Below the pieces are notes generated by a model. It was not told the origin of the DNA, did not search any database, and worked only from the letters and a program-made list of their open reading frames with translations. A stretch of 64,000 nucleotides of DNA from Rhinopithecus roxellana (lineage: Eukaryota; Chordata; Mammalia; Primates; Cercopithecidae), in assembly GCF_007565055.1 (NCBI RefSeq), contig NC_044566.1, positions 64,541,315 through 64,605,314 on the forward strand. Direction: 5' to 3'. This document shows positions 32,622 to 44,539 of the stretch, piece by piece; position 1 is the stretch's first letter, and every line of letters starts with the position of its first letter. A program made the position numbers and the translations under genes.

Positions 32622-34087
32622 CTAAAGAAACAACAATACTTGCATCAATAAGCAAATGAGACCACAGATCCAACAAGGTAGACTTCAGGTACTAAGAATC
32701 TATTTCTCTAATACAGACCATTACTAAGTAAAAATCTCTTGCCTCTGTTTCATAAGACTCAAAACTCTTTTTTAACCAGCATTTTTTTCTTGATATGTTC
32801 AAATGTTTCACTGATTGCTTTAAAAAAGAAAAAAAAAAGTGAAAGGCATACAGAGCATGGAGCATAAGAATTTCCTTATTAGACAAATCTCAGAAAATAA
32901 AAAACCTTATCACTTACAATAGCTCTTATTTTTTAAATTATCTAGTAAATAAAGTGAGCCTGAAGCAAAGAAGGCAACCCTCAATAAATCTTAATTAAAG
33001 AAGGCAGTCCTCAATAGTCTACTTTGCTGATCTCTTTTATTCAATCCCTTCCTTCACACCTTGAGTTATACTTTTGCCTCTGAATTTCATCATACATCTC
33101 ACACAATAACTACCAATTATGAAAAACATGCTTGACAGCACTCTCATCACAAGTTCCTTGAAAAGACCTTATACTATATTATGACCCCATTTTGCAGTTG
33201 AGTAAATTACTCTGTACAATCAAGTAAATCTCCTATGGCATACAGCTGTAGGTGGCACACACAAAGTTTGTACCTAAAAAGTTCACATACCTTTCATTAT
33301 ACCACATTATCTTCCCATCTGCTAGAACTAAGACTAGTGAACTGGGTCTAATAAACTGACCGCTAGAATTCAAATAATCGGCTAAAGACTTCTGCAACCT
33401 AAGGGCAGGGAAAGGAAAACAAGGATGTCAGACTTTGATGAATATGCCCATTGTTGATAGGAATAGTATATATGCAAATTAGTGTGATGACCAGATGGAA
33501 AATCATAAGAATACATTTTAAAGTTTAAACACTGGTCTCAAGGAGAATGGAATTAGGTGGGAATTCTCATTTTCTATGTCACATATATTTTTTACTTCCT
33601 AAAGATTTTAAGGGAATGTTTTATTTTTATAACCAAAAAATATTAAGAAATGTCCTTTTTGATATGCATATAATTATTCACTTCTGTTTACTACCTATTA
33701 CACTTTGTTTCACATTTTGTTTATCTTTACTCATTTATATGACTATCTCTGTAAACTGAACAGTGAGAACTTACATGAAAAACACACATAACACACTTCC
33801 TACTTGATTTTTTATTTTTAAGGGTTAAGTCCAGGCTTAATTTTTATTTTATTTCACATGCCAACAGAAATTTCTCAAGTTTTTGCAAAATAAGCAATGT
33901 CATCAGACTGAGCTTTAGGAAAAATTAATCTAGCTACACTGGAGTCAAGAATAGGAAGATATTGCCTTGTAAATAATTTCGTTTTCTAACAGACTAAGGT
34001 GAAAGTTAAAAGCAAAATAAGAGAGAGCTAAAGATGACAGCAAAGGACACTTAAAGGTCTCAACATTAGAAAGTCTAGTGAGGGCAG
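32622..34087. other. Intronic sequence, mostly unique
   Basis: Contains an MIR at 33175-33315. It also has an imperfect short tandem near 32957-33025, where 'aagaaggcaaccctcaata' recurs as 'aagaaggcagtcctcaata'. No gene recognised. Confidence 0.45.
33175..33315 (-). repeat. MIR SINE
   Basis: Reverse-orientation core: 'ccccattttgcagttgagta' and 'ggcatacagctgtaggtggc'. Confidence 0.65.
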
Positions 34088-34378
34088 GCTGGGCGTGCTG
34101 GCTCACGCCTGTAATCCCAGCACTTTGGGAGGCCGAGGTGGGCAGATCGCCTGAGGTCAGGAGTTCAAGACCAGCCTAGCTAATATGGTTAAACCCCGTT
34201 TCTACTGAAAACACAAAAAAAAATAGCCAGGCGTGGTGGCGTGCACCTGTAATCCCAGCCACTCGAGAGGCTGAGGCAGGAGAATCGCTTGAACCTGGAA
34301 AGCAGAGGTTGCAGTGGACCGAGATCACACCATTTGCGCTCCAGCTTGAGCAAGAAAAGCAAAACTGAAAAAAAAGAA
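34088..34378 (+). mobile_element. Alu
   Basis: From 'ggctgggcgtgctggctc' to an irregular A-rich tail. Confidence 0.93.
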
Positions 34379-34804
34379 ACTCTAGCAAGGGGAAGTGAAG
34401 GTGGTCATAACTATGAGACCACACTAAGCCCCGGAAGTAAAAATTTTAAATGTTACAGAATTAAGACCAAAAGAAACAGTTAAAAGATTTGGCAATTAGG
34501 TAGCCAGTGATCTCAAAAGAGCAGATTTGTTATACTGTTGAGAGTGCAAATCAGATAGATTTCTTTCTAGAAGTATACGGAAGAGAAGAAATCATTAGAA
34601 AAAGATGCAGAGATTCTGGAGGATAAACCATTTTTATCTCGATGGAGGATAAAGCACTGCAGACCAATGAAAAAGCCAGAGGAGGGAAGTTGGTGAAGAG
34701 AAAGACAGAAACTCTTCTAGTCATTACCAGATGAGCACACAGTAAGTTTACCATACCAGGTGGTGGCAGCAAATTCATTATGTTTGGTCCATACAGACAG
34801 TTAA
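34379..34804. other. Intronic sequence, nothing recognised
   Basis: No gene or repeat identified. Confidence 0.4.
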
Positions 34805-34990
34805 AGAATTGTAGCTGCTATTAACTGAGCACCTACTATGCCAGCTGCATACCCTGTATTATTTTTAGTCCTCACCTCAACAATCTCAGGAAACCAGGCA
34901 TTACCATACTCATTTGTTAACTGACTGAACTACAGCTCAGAGGTTACATGACTTGCCTGATATCACAAACTGGTAAATACTGGAGCAAAA
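34805..34990 (-). repeat. MIR SINE
   Basis: Nearly full reverse-orientation MIR: 'tgagcacctactatgccagc', 'tcctcacctcaacaatctca', 'cagaggttacatgacttgcc'. Confidence 0.85.
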
Positions 34991-35424
34991 TTGTTTTTAA
35001 TAGTTATATTAAGGCATAATATACACATAGTAAAATTTACTTAAGTGAAAGGTTTGATAAATGTATTAAATGTATATACTTATGCAACAATCACCACAAT
35101 CCAGTTTTATAAAACACTCTATTACCCCAAAACTCCCTTCATGAGCAGGGCAGATTTAAGCCTGAATCTGTATAACTCCAACTCATGTCATGCTACAATG
35201 AGAAAAATGGCTTTTTTTGGCAGAAAATCTGCAAAATTAAGTCGTTACCCTTTCAATCTTCTGTTAGTACTCACTAGTTCCCTTTCCATGTGAGGCCCTT
35301 ATATATCTCTAGAACCACACTCACATATCATGATCTCACCAAATACACAAGTTTATTATAATTTGGAAACATACCCCCTAAAAACAAAGTATAATCAGAC
35401 TTTTATATAGGATGCTATTAGTTA
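34991..35424. other. Intronic sequence, nothing recognised
   Basis: Parts ('tattaaggcataatatacac') look like a generic old repeat, but I cannot name it. Confidence 0.4.
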
Positions 35425-35434
35425 CTGCAATCTT

Positions 35435-35752
35435 TCTTTTTTTGTTTTGTTTTGTTTTTTTGTTTTTTGAGACAGAGTCTCGCTCTGTCACCCAGGCTGG
35501 AGTGCTGTGGCCAGATCTCAGCTCACTGCAAGCTCCGCCTCCCGGGTTCACGCCATTCTCCTGCCTCAGCCTCCCGAGGAGCTGGGACTACAGGCGCCCG
35601 CCACCTCGCCCGACTAATTTTTTTTGTATTTTTTAGTAGAGACGGGGTTTCACCGTGTTAGCCAGGATGGTCTCGATCTCCTGACCTCGTGATCCGCCTG
35701 TCTCGGCCTCCCAAAGTGCTGGGATTACAGGCTTGAGCCACCGCGCCCGGCC
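35435..35752 (-). mobile_element. AluYR-type young Alu
   Basis: Ends 'ggcttgagccaccgcgcccggcc'-type head. It has 'tgcaatcttt' on both sides (35425-35434 and 35753-35762). Confidence 0.96.
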
Positions 35753-35965
35753 TGCAATCTTTTTTTTAAAAAAAAATGCAAAAGGAGTTAGGAAAAGGAA
35801 GACAAATGAATAGGTAAGTCCAGGTGAAAGACTGAATGAAAACAGAAGAGTAAGGTCCTTAAAAAAAAGGACAATGTGATATACAAATAAAGAGAACATG
35901 AAATAACAGAAGTCAGGAGTCTGTGTCACGGAAGAGAGACTAACTGGAACAGAAGCTTCTCTTCT

Positions 35966-36265
35966 TTTTTTTTTTTTTTTTTGAGAGGGAGTCTCGCTCT
36001 GTCACCCAGGCTGGAGTGCAGTGGCCAGATCTCAGCTCACTGCAAGCTCCGCCTCCCGGGTTCACGCCATTCTCCTGCCTCAGCCTCCCGAGTAGCTGGG
36101 ACTACAGGCGCCCGCCACCTCGCCCAGCTAGTTTTTTGTATTTTTTTAGTAGAGACGGGGTTTCACCGTGTTAGCCAGGATGGTCTCGATCTCCTGACCT
36201 CATGATCCACCCGTCTCGGCCTCCCAAAGTGCTGGGATTACAGGCTTGAGCCACCGCGCCCGGCC
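35966..36265 (-). mobile_element. AluYR-type young Alu with perfect target duplication
   Basis: gaagcttctcttct is identical at 35952-35965 and 36266-36279. It has the same orientation as the AluYR 200 bp away. Confidence 0.97.
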
Positions 36266-36352
36266 GAAGCTTCTCTTCTATAAGCCATGTAAAACCGTAC
36301 AGAGACACAGGATGGAATGACTTCCCAGGCAGGAGTTAACACTTATTTGGCT

Positions 36353-36467
36353 AAGAAACAGGACTATACAATATTAAGAAACAGGACTATACAATATTAA
36401 GAAACAGGACTATACAATATTAAGAAACAGGACTATACAATATTAAGAAACAGGACTATACAATATT
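36353..36467. repeat. Perfect 5 x 23-bp tandem repeat
   Basis: The unit begins aagaaacagg and ends acaatatt. Copies start at 36353, 36376, 36399, 36422 and 36445 and are identical. A partial sixth ('aagacag') follows. There are no spacers. Confidence 0.97.
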
Positions 36468-36608
36468 AAGACAGACAAAAATCAAAATAAAGTGAGACAA
36501 TATTCATAGTAAAGTTATAAGGCTAAAACTTTGTTAAATTTTATAATAATTATTTTCCTATAACTAATTAAAACAAGTGCAAATTTTTCATTATGTAAAA
36601 AAACAAGC

Positions 36609-36907
36609 AGGTTGGGCACGGTGGCTCACGCCCATAATCCCAGCATTTTGGGAGGCCAAGGCAGGCAGATCACCTGAGGTTGGGAGTTCAAGACCAGCCT
36701 GACCAAAATGGAGAAACCCCGTCTCTACTAAAAATACAAAATGAGCCCGCCGTGGTGGCGCATGCCTGTAATCCCAGCTACTCAGGAGGGTGAGGCAAGA
36801 CAATCGCTAGAACCCGGGAGGTGGAGGCTGCAGTGAGCCCTGATCATGCCACTGCACTCCAGCCTAGGCAACAAGAGCAAAACTCTGTATCAAAAAAAAA
36901 AAAAAAA
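36609..36907 (+). mobile_element. Alu, first of three in a row
   Basis: From 'ggttgggcacggtggctc' to a 16-A tail. Confidence 0.95.
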
Positions 36908-36931
36908 GAATTATAGACATAAAAGAATTCA

Positions 36932-37228
36932 GGCCTGGGCAGTGGTTCACACCTGTAATCCCAACACTTTGGGAGGCTGAGGCGGGTAGATCACCTGAGG
37001 TCAGGAGTTCAAGACCAGCCTCACCAACATGGAGAAACCCCATCTCTACTAAAAATACAAAATTAGCCAGGCGGGCGGCTCATGCCTGCAATCACAGCTA
37101 CTCGGGAGGCTGAGGCATGAGAATCACTTGAACCTGGGAGGCGGAGGTTGCGTTGAGCCGAGATTGCACCATTGCACTTCAAAGCCTGGGCAACAAGAGC
37201 GAAACTCCGTCTCAAAAAAAAAAAAAAA
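36932..37228 (+). mobile_element. Alu, second of three in a row
   Basis: Preceded by 'aagaattcag'. The same flank recurs before and after the third copy. Confidence 0.94.
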
Positions 37229-37253
37229 GCAAATATAGAATTACGTAAGAATT

Positions 37254-37550
37254 CAGGCCTGGTGCGGTGGCTCACACCTGTAATCCCAGCACTTTGGCAG
37301 GCCCAGGCAGGTGGATCACCTGAGTTCAGGAGTTCAAAACCAGCTGGCCAACATGGTGAAACCCTGTCTCTACTAAAAATACAAAAATTAGCCAGGCGTG
37401 GTGGTGCACACTTATAATCCCAGCTATGCAGGAGGCTGAGGCAGGAGAATTGCTTGAAGTTGAACCCAGGAGGCGGAGGTTGCAGTGAGCTGAGATCATG
37501 TCATTGCACTCTGGTCTAGGCCACAGAGCAAGACTCCATTTCAAAAAAAA
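37254..37550 (+). mobile_element. Alu, third of three in a row
   Basis: Flanked by 'aagaattcag' on both sides. A 5-bp internal duplication, 'gaagttgaa', is visible in the right arm. Confidence 0.94.
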
Positions 37551-38340
37551 AGAATTCAGATATCATATCAGAGCCAGAAATCATTAAAATGATTAAAACA
37601 AGATATGACAAGCCTGGAACGAAAAAAAGTACAAATCTAAACAGGAGGATAAACTAAAATTTTCATTTAACTTACATTTTCACTTCCACCCAAAACTTTC
37701 CTTAGTTCTATAGAACTAGAAACAAAATTCACTAAGTCTAGATGAAATGCTCTTCCAAGCAAAGCGAAAGAAACTGCCAGCCCCTAATTAACAGAACACA
37801 TCTTTTATGACTATTTAATATACAACAGGTGTTGTAATATCCAATTTGTTGAATCAGTCCCGATTATTACCCTGAACATTCTGTCTAGTCCAACTTGATA
37901 TTCCAAGAAACACTACTCTTCCTACGCAAAAGACATACCTCTTTGAAAGGAATGATTATAAAACTATTCCAGTATTAGAAAAAGTCGTTTTTTAATGTTA
38001 AGTAACAAAACCCAAAAATTTAGTTGTCAATTCTTACACTAGTAAGTCCAGAGACGGTATCTAGGTGACTATGGCAGAGAGTAATATACACATGCATTGC
38101 TATAAAGTAAAAAGAATTTGTCTCACTGTATTATAGTCACATTGTACAAATATTATTCTGTCTGCAACTTCTAACTGTGCATCCCGATGTTACTTAAAAT
38201 AGCTATGCATTTTTCTTATCCAATCTAAATGCATGGTTAGAGAGTTGAATGCAATAGTTTTAACAGATCTTTCCCAACATTTTCATATGAAGTTGCACCA
38301 ATTTATTCCTACTAAATTTATCTTGAAAGATTACAATTTA
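37551..38340. other. Intronic sequence, nothing recognised
   Basis: AT-rich, without gene or identifiable repeat. Confidence 0.4.
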
Positions 38341-38354
38341 ACATTAACTTGTAG

Positions 38355-38634
38355 GGCCGGGCGCGGTGGCTCAAGCCTGTAATCCCAGCACTTTGGGAGG
38401 CCGAGACGGGCGGATCACGAGGTCAGGAGATCAAGACCATCCTGGCTAACCCGGTGAAACCCCGTCTCTACTAAAAAATACAAAAAACTAGCCGGGCGAG
38501 GTGGCGGGCGCCTGTAGTCCCAGCTACTCGGGAGGCTGAGGCAGGAGAATGGCGTAAACCCAGGAGGCGGAGCTTGCAGTGAGCTGAGATCCGGCCACTG
38601 CACTCAGCCCGGGAGACAGAGCGAGACTCCGTCT

Positions 38635-38670
<36 letters not shown>
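38355..38670 (+). mobile_element. AluYR-type young Alu, left member of an inverted pair
   Basis: Full diagnostic pattern, with an approximately 35-A tail. The flank aacattaacttgta occurs before and after. Confidence 0.97.
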
Positions 38671-38672
<2 letters not shown>

Positions 38673-38710
38673 ATTAACTTGTAATATAAAAAACATATTT
38701 TTAAGGATAA

Positions 38711-39012
38711 TTTTTTTTTTTTTTTTTTTTGAGACGGAGTCTCGCTCTGTCGCCCAGGCTGGAGTGCAGTGGCCGGATCTCAGCTCACTGCAAGCTCCAC
38801 CTCCCGGGTTTACGCCATTCTCCCGCCTCAGCCTCCCGAGTAGCTGGGACTACAGGCGCCCGCCACCTCGCCCGGCTAGTTTTTTGTATTTTTTAGTAGA
38901 GACGGGGTTTCACCACGTTCGCCAGGATGGTCTCGATCTCCTGACCTCGTGATCCGCCCGTCTCGGCCTCCCAAAGTGCTGGGATTACAGGCTTGAGCCA
39001 CCGCGCCCGGCC
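38711..39012 (-). mobile_element. AluYR-type young Alu, right member of an inverted pair
   Basis: 20-T tail, flanked by aaggataa at 38703-38710 and 39013-39020. The tails of the two Alus face each other across 40 bp. Confidence 0.97.
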
Positions 39013-39253
39013 AAGGATAAATTTTTTAAAACTCTTTAGATTTATAAATTCACAAAAACTAATCTGACCTTGAAATTCACTAGGAACACTAGAGAGAAAA
39101 AAAAATCTGGAACCCTCTGGAAAAGAGAGAAAAACCTAATCCTTGGCAGCCTATTGACATTAAAGAGAAGGGTCTAAATTAAGAATAAACAAAAACAAGA
39201 TGATAACTTATATTAATAAAACATAAGTGTGCAAAAGTTTAAAAAACCCAACC

Positions 39254-39539
39254 AGCCGGGTGCCATGGCTCAAGCCTGTAATCCCAGCACTTTGGGAGGC
39301 CGAGACGGGCGGATCACGAGGTCAGGAGATCGAGACCATCCTGGCTAACACGGTGAAACCCCGTCTCTACTAAAAAAAAAAAAAACACAAAAAACTAGCC
39401 GGGCGACGAGGCGGGCACCTGTAGTCCCAGATACTCGGGAGGCTGAGGCAGGAGAATGGCGTAAACCCGGGAGGTGGAGCTTGCAGTGAGCCGAGATCTG
39501 GCCACTGCACTCCCTGACAGAGCGAGACTCCATCTCAAA

Positions 39540-39590
<51 letters not shown>

Positions 39591-39592
39591 AA
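39254..39592 (+). mobile_element. AluYR-type Alu with (AAAT)n tail
   Basis: Flanked by 'aaaaaacccaacc'. The tail is about 13 AAAT units (39536-39590). Confidence 0.95.
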
Positions 39593-39603
39593 AACCCAAC
39601 CTA

Positions 39604-39725
39604 CTGGCTAGGCATGGTGGCTTACGCCTACAATCCTAACACTTTGGGAGGCCAAGGTAGGAAGATCGCTTGAGTCCAGGAGTCCAGGAGACAACAAAGT
39701 GGGTCCCTGTCTCTACAAAAAAACG
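39604..39725 (+). mobile_element. Alu left-monomer
   Basis: Single left arm, 'ggctaggcatggtggctt' to 'cctgtctctacaaaaaaac'. Confidence 0.82.
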
Positions 39726-39772
39726 ACCTATTAAACATACATTACCTATTTCTGTGAATAATCAGTTTACTC

Positions 39773-40075
39773 TTTTTTTTTTTTTTTTTTTTTTTTTGAC
39801 AGTCTCTCACTCTATCACCCAGGCTGGAATGCAGTGGTGCAATCTTGGCTCACTGCAAACTCCACCTCCCAGTTTCAAGTGATTCTCCTACCTCAGCCTC
39901 CTGAGTATCTGGCATTACAGATGCCCACCACCATGCTTGGCTAATCTTTGTATTTTTAGTAGAGAGAGGGTTTCACCACGTTGGCCAGGCTGGTCTCGAA
40001 CTCCTGACCTCAGGTGATCCACCCACCTCAGTCTCCCAAAGCTGGCATTACAGGGGTGAGCCACTGAGCTCGGCC
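39773..40075 (-). mobile_element. Alu with target duplication
   Basis: 'cagtttactc' lies before the T-tail and after the head ('cagtttactcct'). Confidence 0.94.
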
Positions 40076-41028
40076 AACCAGTTTACTCCTACGTCATTTC
40101 TTGAAATAGCAAACATGAATACTTATAGAACACTAATCAAATCAGTAAAAATAAAACTCAACAGCTATATATACCCTTCTTTCAAATTAAAGAGCATTAA
40201 TTTTTCTTAAAATTTATTACTTCTAATTTTCAATGGACTGTTATAAAGTTAAAAATAAAACAGTACTAAGAACAAACCCCAAAGTCATACTAATCAAGTG
40301 ATTCTGCTAATCTCTCTGCACATCATTTTTTAAACTTTAATAAAAAGTTTAAAAATGTTTACGAAAATTCATTCTGCAGCTCCACAGAGGTGCTTCAAGT
40401 ATTGTGTAAAGCTCAATTCAAAAAAAATTAATATATCTTAAAATATGCACGAAAACAACAGATATGTTCAAATGTGTTATAATCCAACACATTTTAAAAT
40501 GATGAACTCATCTTGTTGCCAAGCATTTGGTGATGACCATAAAGATCCTTTTCATATGTCTATTTTAGTAAGAGACATCTAAGACTACAAAGTGACTTAT
40601 TTAAAAAACCAGGTTGCAAATATAAAAATGGGCAACTCCAACTACATAAAAAAATTTGCTGATATACAACCAAAATAAAATACCAAAATAAGCTGCAACT
40701 GTTACTCAGATTGCTGCACTCAAATTCATAGATTTATCCAACAGCAATTTTTCTCATTGACAACTTTGTAAGTCTTATATATTGGAGACCTGCATTAGTA
40801 CTTTTTGATCTGAATACTTCAAAAGTCCTGTTCACTTTTGTGCTTTGACAGGAATATAAGAAAATTAACCAACTGAAGTGTTTTTAAAGGAGGAAAATGC
40901 AGGAAGTCAAAGCAATTTATTTCTTCCCTAAATTGAAATGCCCTACATAAAATACTATTTGCGAATCCAATGAGAGAAAACACTTGAGTTTGGGCTCTCC
41001 TTGCATTCGCTAAAAAAAATCACATGCA
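40076..41028. other. Intronic sequence, nothing recognised
   Basis: AT-rich, no gene or named repeat. Confidence 0.4.
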
Positions 41029-41337
41029 GGCCAGCACGGTGGCTCACACCTGTAATTCCAATACTTTGGGAGGTTGAGGCGGGCAGATCACCGGGGCTCA
41101 GGAATTCGAGACCAGTCTGGCCAACACGGTGAAACCTCGTCTCTACTGAAAATCCCCATCTCTACTAAAAATACAAAACTAGCCAGGTGTAGTGGGCAAG
41201 TGCCTATAGTCCCAGCTACTTGGGAAGCTGAGGCAGGAGAATGCTTGAACCCAGGAGGCGGAGGTTGCAGTGAGCAGACACCGCGCCACTGCACTCCAGC
41301 CTGGATGACAAAGAGAGATTCCATCTCAAAAAAAAGA
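41029..41337 (+). mobile_element. Alu, first of a tandem pair
   Basis: From 'ggccagcacggtggctc'. A 22-bp duplication of the 'ctctactgaaaatcccc' type is present in its linker. Confidence 0.93.
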
Positions 41338-41633
41338 GGCTGGGTGAGGTGGCTTACGCCTGTAATCCCAGCACTGTGGGAGGCTGAGACAGGCGAATCA
41401 CTTGAGGCCAGGAGTGCGAGGTAAGCCTGACCAACATGATGAAATCCTGTTTCTACTGAAAATACAAAATTGGCTAGTCACAGTGGCGCGCACCTGTGAT
41501 CCCAGCTACTTGGAAGGCCGAGGCACGAGCATCACTTGAACCCAGGAGGCGGAGGTTGCAGTGAGCCAAGTTTGCGTCACTGCACTCCAGCCTGGGCAGT
41601 AAGAGTGAAACTCTATCTCGAAAAAAAAAAAAA
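41338..41633 (+). mobile_element. Alu, second of a tandem pair
   Basis: Starts in the A-tail of the first. 'aatcacatgca' before the pair and 'aatcacgtgca' after it are the outer target duplication. Confidence 0.93.
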
Positions 41634-42889
41634 TCACGTGCAATTTGAATAGCCCAGTCTTCTTATAATAAACGACATTTATCATGATATATGTTAACAA
41701 TATTGTCAAATGGGATGGAGACATATTAATGCTACAGAGACAGAAAATATAACATTTCTAATTATATCACGCCTTTTGACACCAGAGTTTCAGCATTTCA
41801 TACCTATTCTTCCCATCACATTAATACCAGAGCATCTGACTGAAGGTAAAGACTCACTTTGTCTCAAATGTATTAAGTTTGTACATCTCCGTACCTCAAA
41901 CAAGGGCAAAATACAATAAAACTGAAAAAAAAAAAAAAAACTGTTCTTCAAAGGCAATATAAGCTCTCTATCCACACAGAAGTTAAAAATGTTCATATGT
42001 CAGCGTATATGTCATACCTGAGTGATTCAGGGTTGTCTCACCACATGAAATGCAAAAGCCCAGCCCATGGAAAAGCAGAGACCACTTTATATCTTTCTCC
42101 CAACAGTTTAAAAGGATAGGTGGGAGGGAATAGATATTATTAAGGATGCACTAAAGAAAGATGCCATAAATATTTAAAGTAGTTTTAACTGTCAAAATAC
42201 TTTGTAAATAGATCTAAAAGTACTCACATATGTTCCTACTGTATAATAAAAGTACTTATTTAGTCAAGGCCAATTAAAAATCATCAGGTTATCTTCATCT
42301 TACTGTCTAGCACATAACAGCATCACTAGTTGCTGTTTTTAAGTAAAGAAATGTTCAATTCTAAGCTAAATTGTTAAGCAAAACAAGAACCACATTCTGG
42401 TTATGTAAAAGCAGCACTGCTTCCCGTTAGTATACATATGTTGGCATTACAGAAAAGTACTGATTTTACATTTTTTATGTTCCTCGTCTCCAAATATCTA
42501 CTAAACATAACCAATTATCAAGCTTCCCCTATCAACATAACTAAGAACAAAGAAAAAAAAAATCCTAGAAAGGCAAATCTTTTGTGAAAATACGCAGCGA
42601 TAAGCATCTTCCATCCACTTGAAAGATCTAACCTTGATTCACTATATTTGAATGATCTGACGCCTGAGATGAACTTCAAACTCATTAGAGAAGTTATAGT
42701 CATTCAAGTTAGCAGTATTTAGAAAACAATTACAGACTGTAAATTTTACAGACACATTGAAAAAGAGACTATGTTAATTCTGATCCAAACAGCCCGTTAG
42801 TTTTGAAACAAAGCAGTATATAAATCTAATTGATAACTGTGGTTATCAACATCACTGGGTTTTCATGATAATTAAATTACTTAACATGT
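41634..42889. other. Intronic sequence, nothing recognised
   Basis: Unique-looking AT-rich sequence, no gene. Confidence 0.4.
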
Positions 42890-43014
42890 TAAAAATGAGT
42901 GCGGGCACGTATTGATAATTTTAGAATGTGAATGATGGGTACATGGAGGGTCAGTACACTATTCTTACACGTAAAATTTAAAGTTTCCATAATAAACTTA
43001 AAAAAAAAAACCTT
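42890..43014 (+). mobile_element. L1-like 3' end
   Basis: 'gaatgatgggtacatggagg' to 'ttccataataaacttaaaaa' resembles a common old L1 3' terminus. Confidence 0.55.
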
Positions 43015-43150
43015 AGAATCGGGCTAGCATACAATAAGGGCTCAATACATGCCATTCGTATTACCCTGTGGGCTACTTGCTAAGATTAAAGGAAAGTGTC
43101 CTGGACTGTGCCTAGAACGATGTATATTTAATACAAGTTACTATTCTCAC
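43015..43150 (+). repeat. MIR-like fragment
   Basis: 'agcatacaataagggctcaa' and 'ctgtgcctagaacgatgta' resemble the 3' end of MIR. Confidence 0.5.
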
Positions 43151-43780
43151 ATCATCCTTCACAATGTATATTCAGCAAACGCTTATCAATTAACTATTTT
43201 TTAAACCATGTGGACTGAATACTTAAGCGTAAATAACTCATCTCTGACTCTGACAGGGATGACAAGTTACAGTATCAACTGTCAATGGGCTCCAGAGATA
43301 TAATGTATCCAGAGTGCTGACTTCAGATACTTTGTTTAGTTTCAATTGTCTGAAGGAAACTATGACTGGCTATCTTCATCTTCCTCTCCAGCACATTACA
43401 TGGTTGCCTTAAAACCAACAAATTAAATAATTCTCAGGTAACACATTCAAAAGCGACCGCTAAGTGAAAGATGATCAACACGGAAGACGGGGAACGAAGA
43501 AAGTAACTAGATCAGTACACTGGCCTGATCAGCATACTACTTGCTGAACAAGATAGCACTAGAGGAGTGGGCTCCATCCCTTTCGTAAGTAAATAAATGA
43601 AAAAAGATCTAACAACTCACGAACCGTGTCAAAATTTGCGTTTCCAATAGGCATAAACAAAAATATGATTATTTCTATGTTTCCAATTCCTTCAATCAAT
43701 TAGCCATTGTTTAAGTAAGAAAAAATGTTAAGGTTGTATGCTCAGCATTCAACAAGAAATAACTTTAATTCCCATTTTGG
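43151..43780. other. Promoter-proximal intron, nothing recognised
   Basis: Unique-looking sequence leading into the GC-rich shore. Confidence 0.4.
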
Positions 43781-43782
43781 AA

Positions 43783-43794
43783 CTCTAGAGGGCA
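43783..43794 (+). promoter_or_regulatory. Candidate CTCF motif beside the promoter
   Basis: ctctagagggcac fits 10 of 12 positions of the CTCF core CCASYAGRKGGC on the plus strand. It lies about 1.5 kb inside the gene from the presumed start. Confidence 0.35.
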
Positions 43795-44539
43795 CCAGAA
43801 ATATGCCCTCCTTCGCACCACCCCTCCTCCCCGGTAACGTGAGCAGCTGCAGAAGATCGTCGTCTGGTTGCTGAGGTTGGTATTGCAGCAGCAGGAGCGA
43901 TGTCTGCAGCGGTGGAAACAGCAGCGCCCACTCCCAGCTGCCTCACCAGCCATTACCCAGGCTTCGCCCTGGGGGCAGCTGCCACCCAAGGGAAAGCTCC
44001 TCCCCCTCAAAACAACTGGGAGGGCCAGGTCCCGTAGCTGAACCCCTACAACCTGACAATGTCCTCTATTGGCAACAAATTAGGGGCAAAGGACTCACAA
44101 TGGGGGTGTTTTCCTCCTCACTTTCTGCCAAGGATGCACCAGACAGGGCTGAAGGCGATTCTTGGTCCTGGGATAGGAGGAAAAAAGAAAAATGTATCAA
44201 GAACACACAACCTGGTGGGAGAAACCAACCCTTTCTGCCAGAAGGAGGCAGAGAAGGGAATAAGAGGTCAAGGAGGCTCGGTTCTTCTATTATTACCCCC
44301 ACCATGCGCACAATAGCCCCCTCCTGCGTAAGTGGGGCAAAACAGCGCAAAATATGTATCTGGGGCCAAAACCCATGTGAAAGGCAAAATCTGGAAGGGA
44401 GGGGGCCTGAGGACACCGAGCCTGCTCCCGGGAAGGGAGGGGGGAAGGGAAAACGCTGCCTCGACGCCAGCAAGGGATTTGTATTCCCTCCTAAATTTGC
44501 CCACCCAGCGTCATCCCCGTCACTCCAAGTACCAATTCA
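43795..44539. other. CpG-island shore
   Basis: GC rises gradually here. Besides the candidate exon at 44099-44167 I see only donor-like sites, for example G-C-T-G|GTGAGGC on the minus strand near 43946. Confidence 0.45.
44099..44167 (-). other. ZMYM2: Candidate alternative ZMYM2 5'UTR exon (69 nt)
   Basis: The minus strand reads TTTTTTCCTCCTATCCCAG before 44167: a long pyrimidine tract and CAG. The segment begins GACCAAGAATCGCC and ends CACCCCCATT at 44099, followed by GTGAGTCC. It contains no ATG. Together these form a plausible noncoding exon that could be included between the first exon and the 47-nt exon. It could equally be unused. Confidence 0.35.

Noticed and set aside
36353..36467. 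CRISPR array
   Set aside because: Repeats are directly adjacent with no spacers, in a primate intron. It is a minisatellite-like tandem array.
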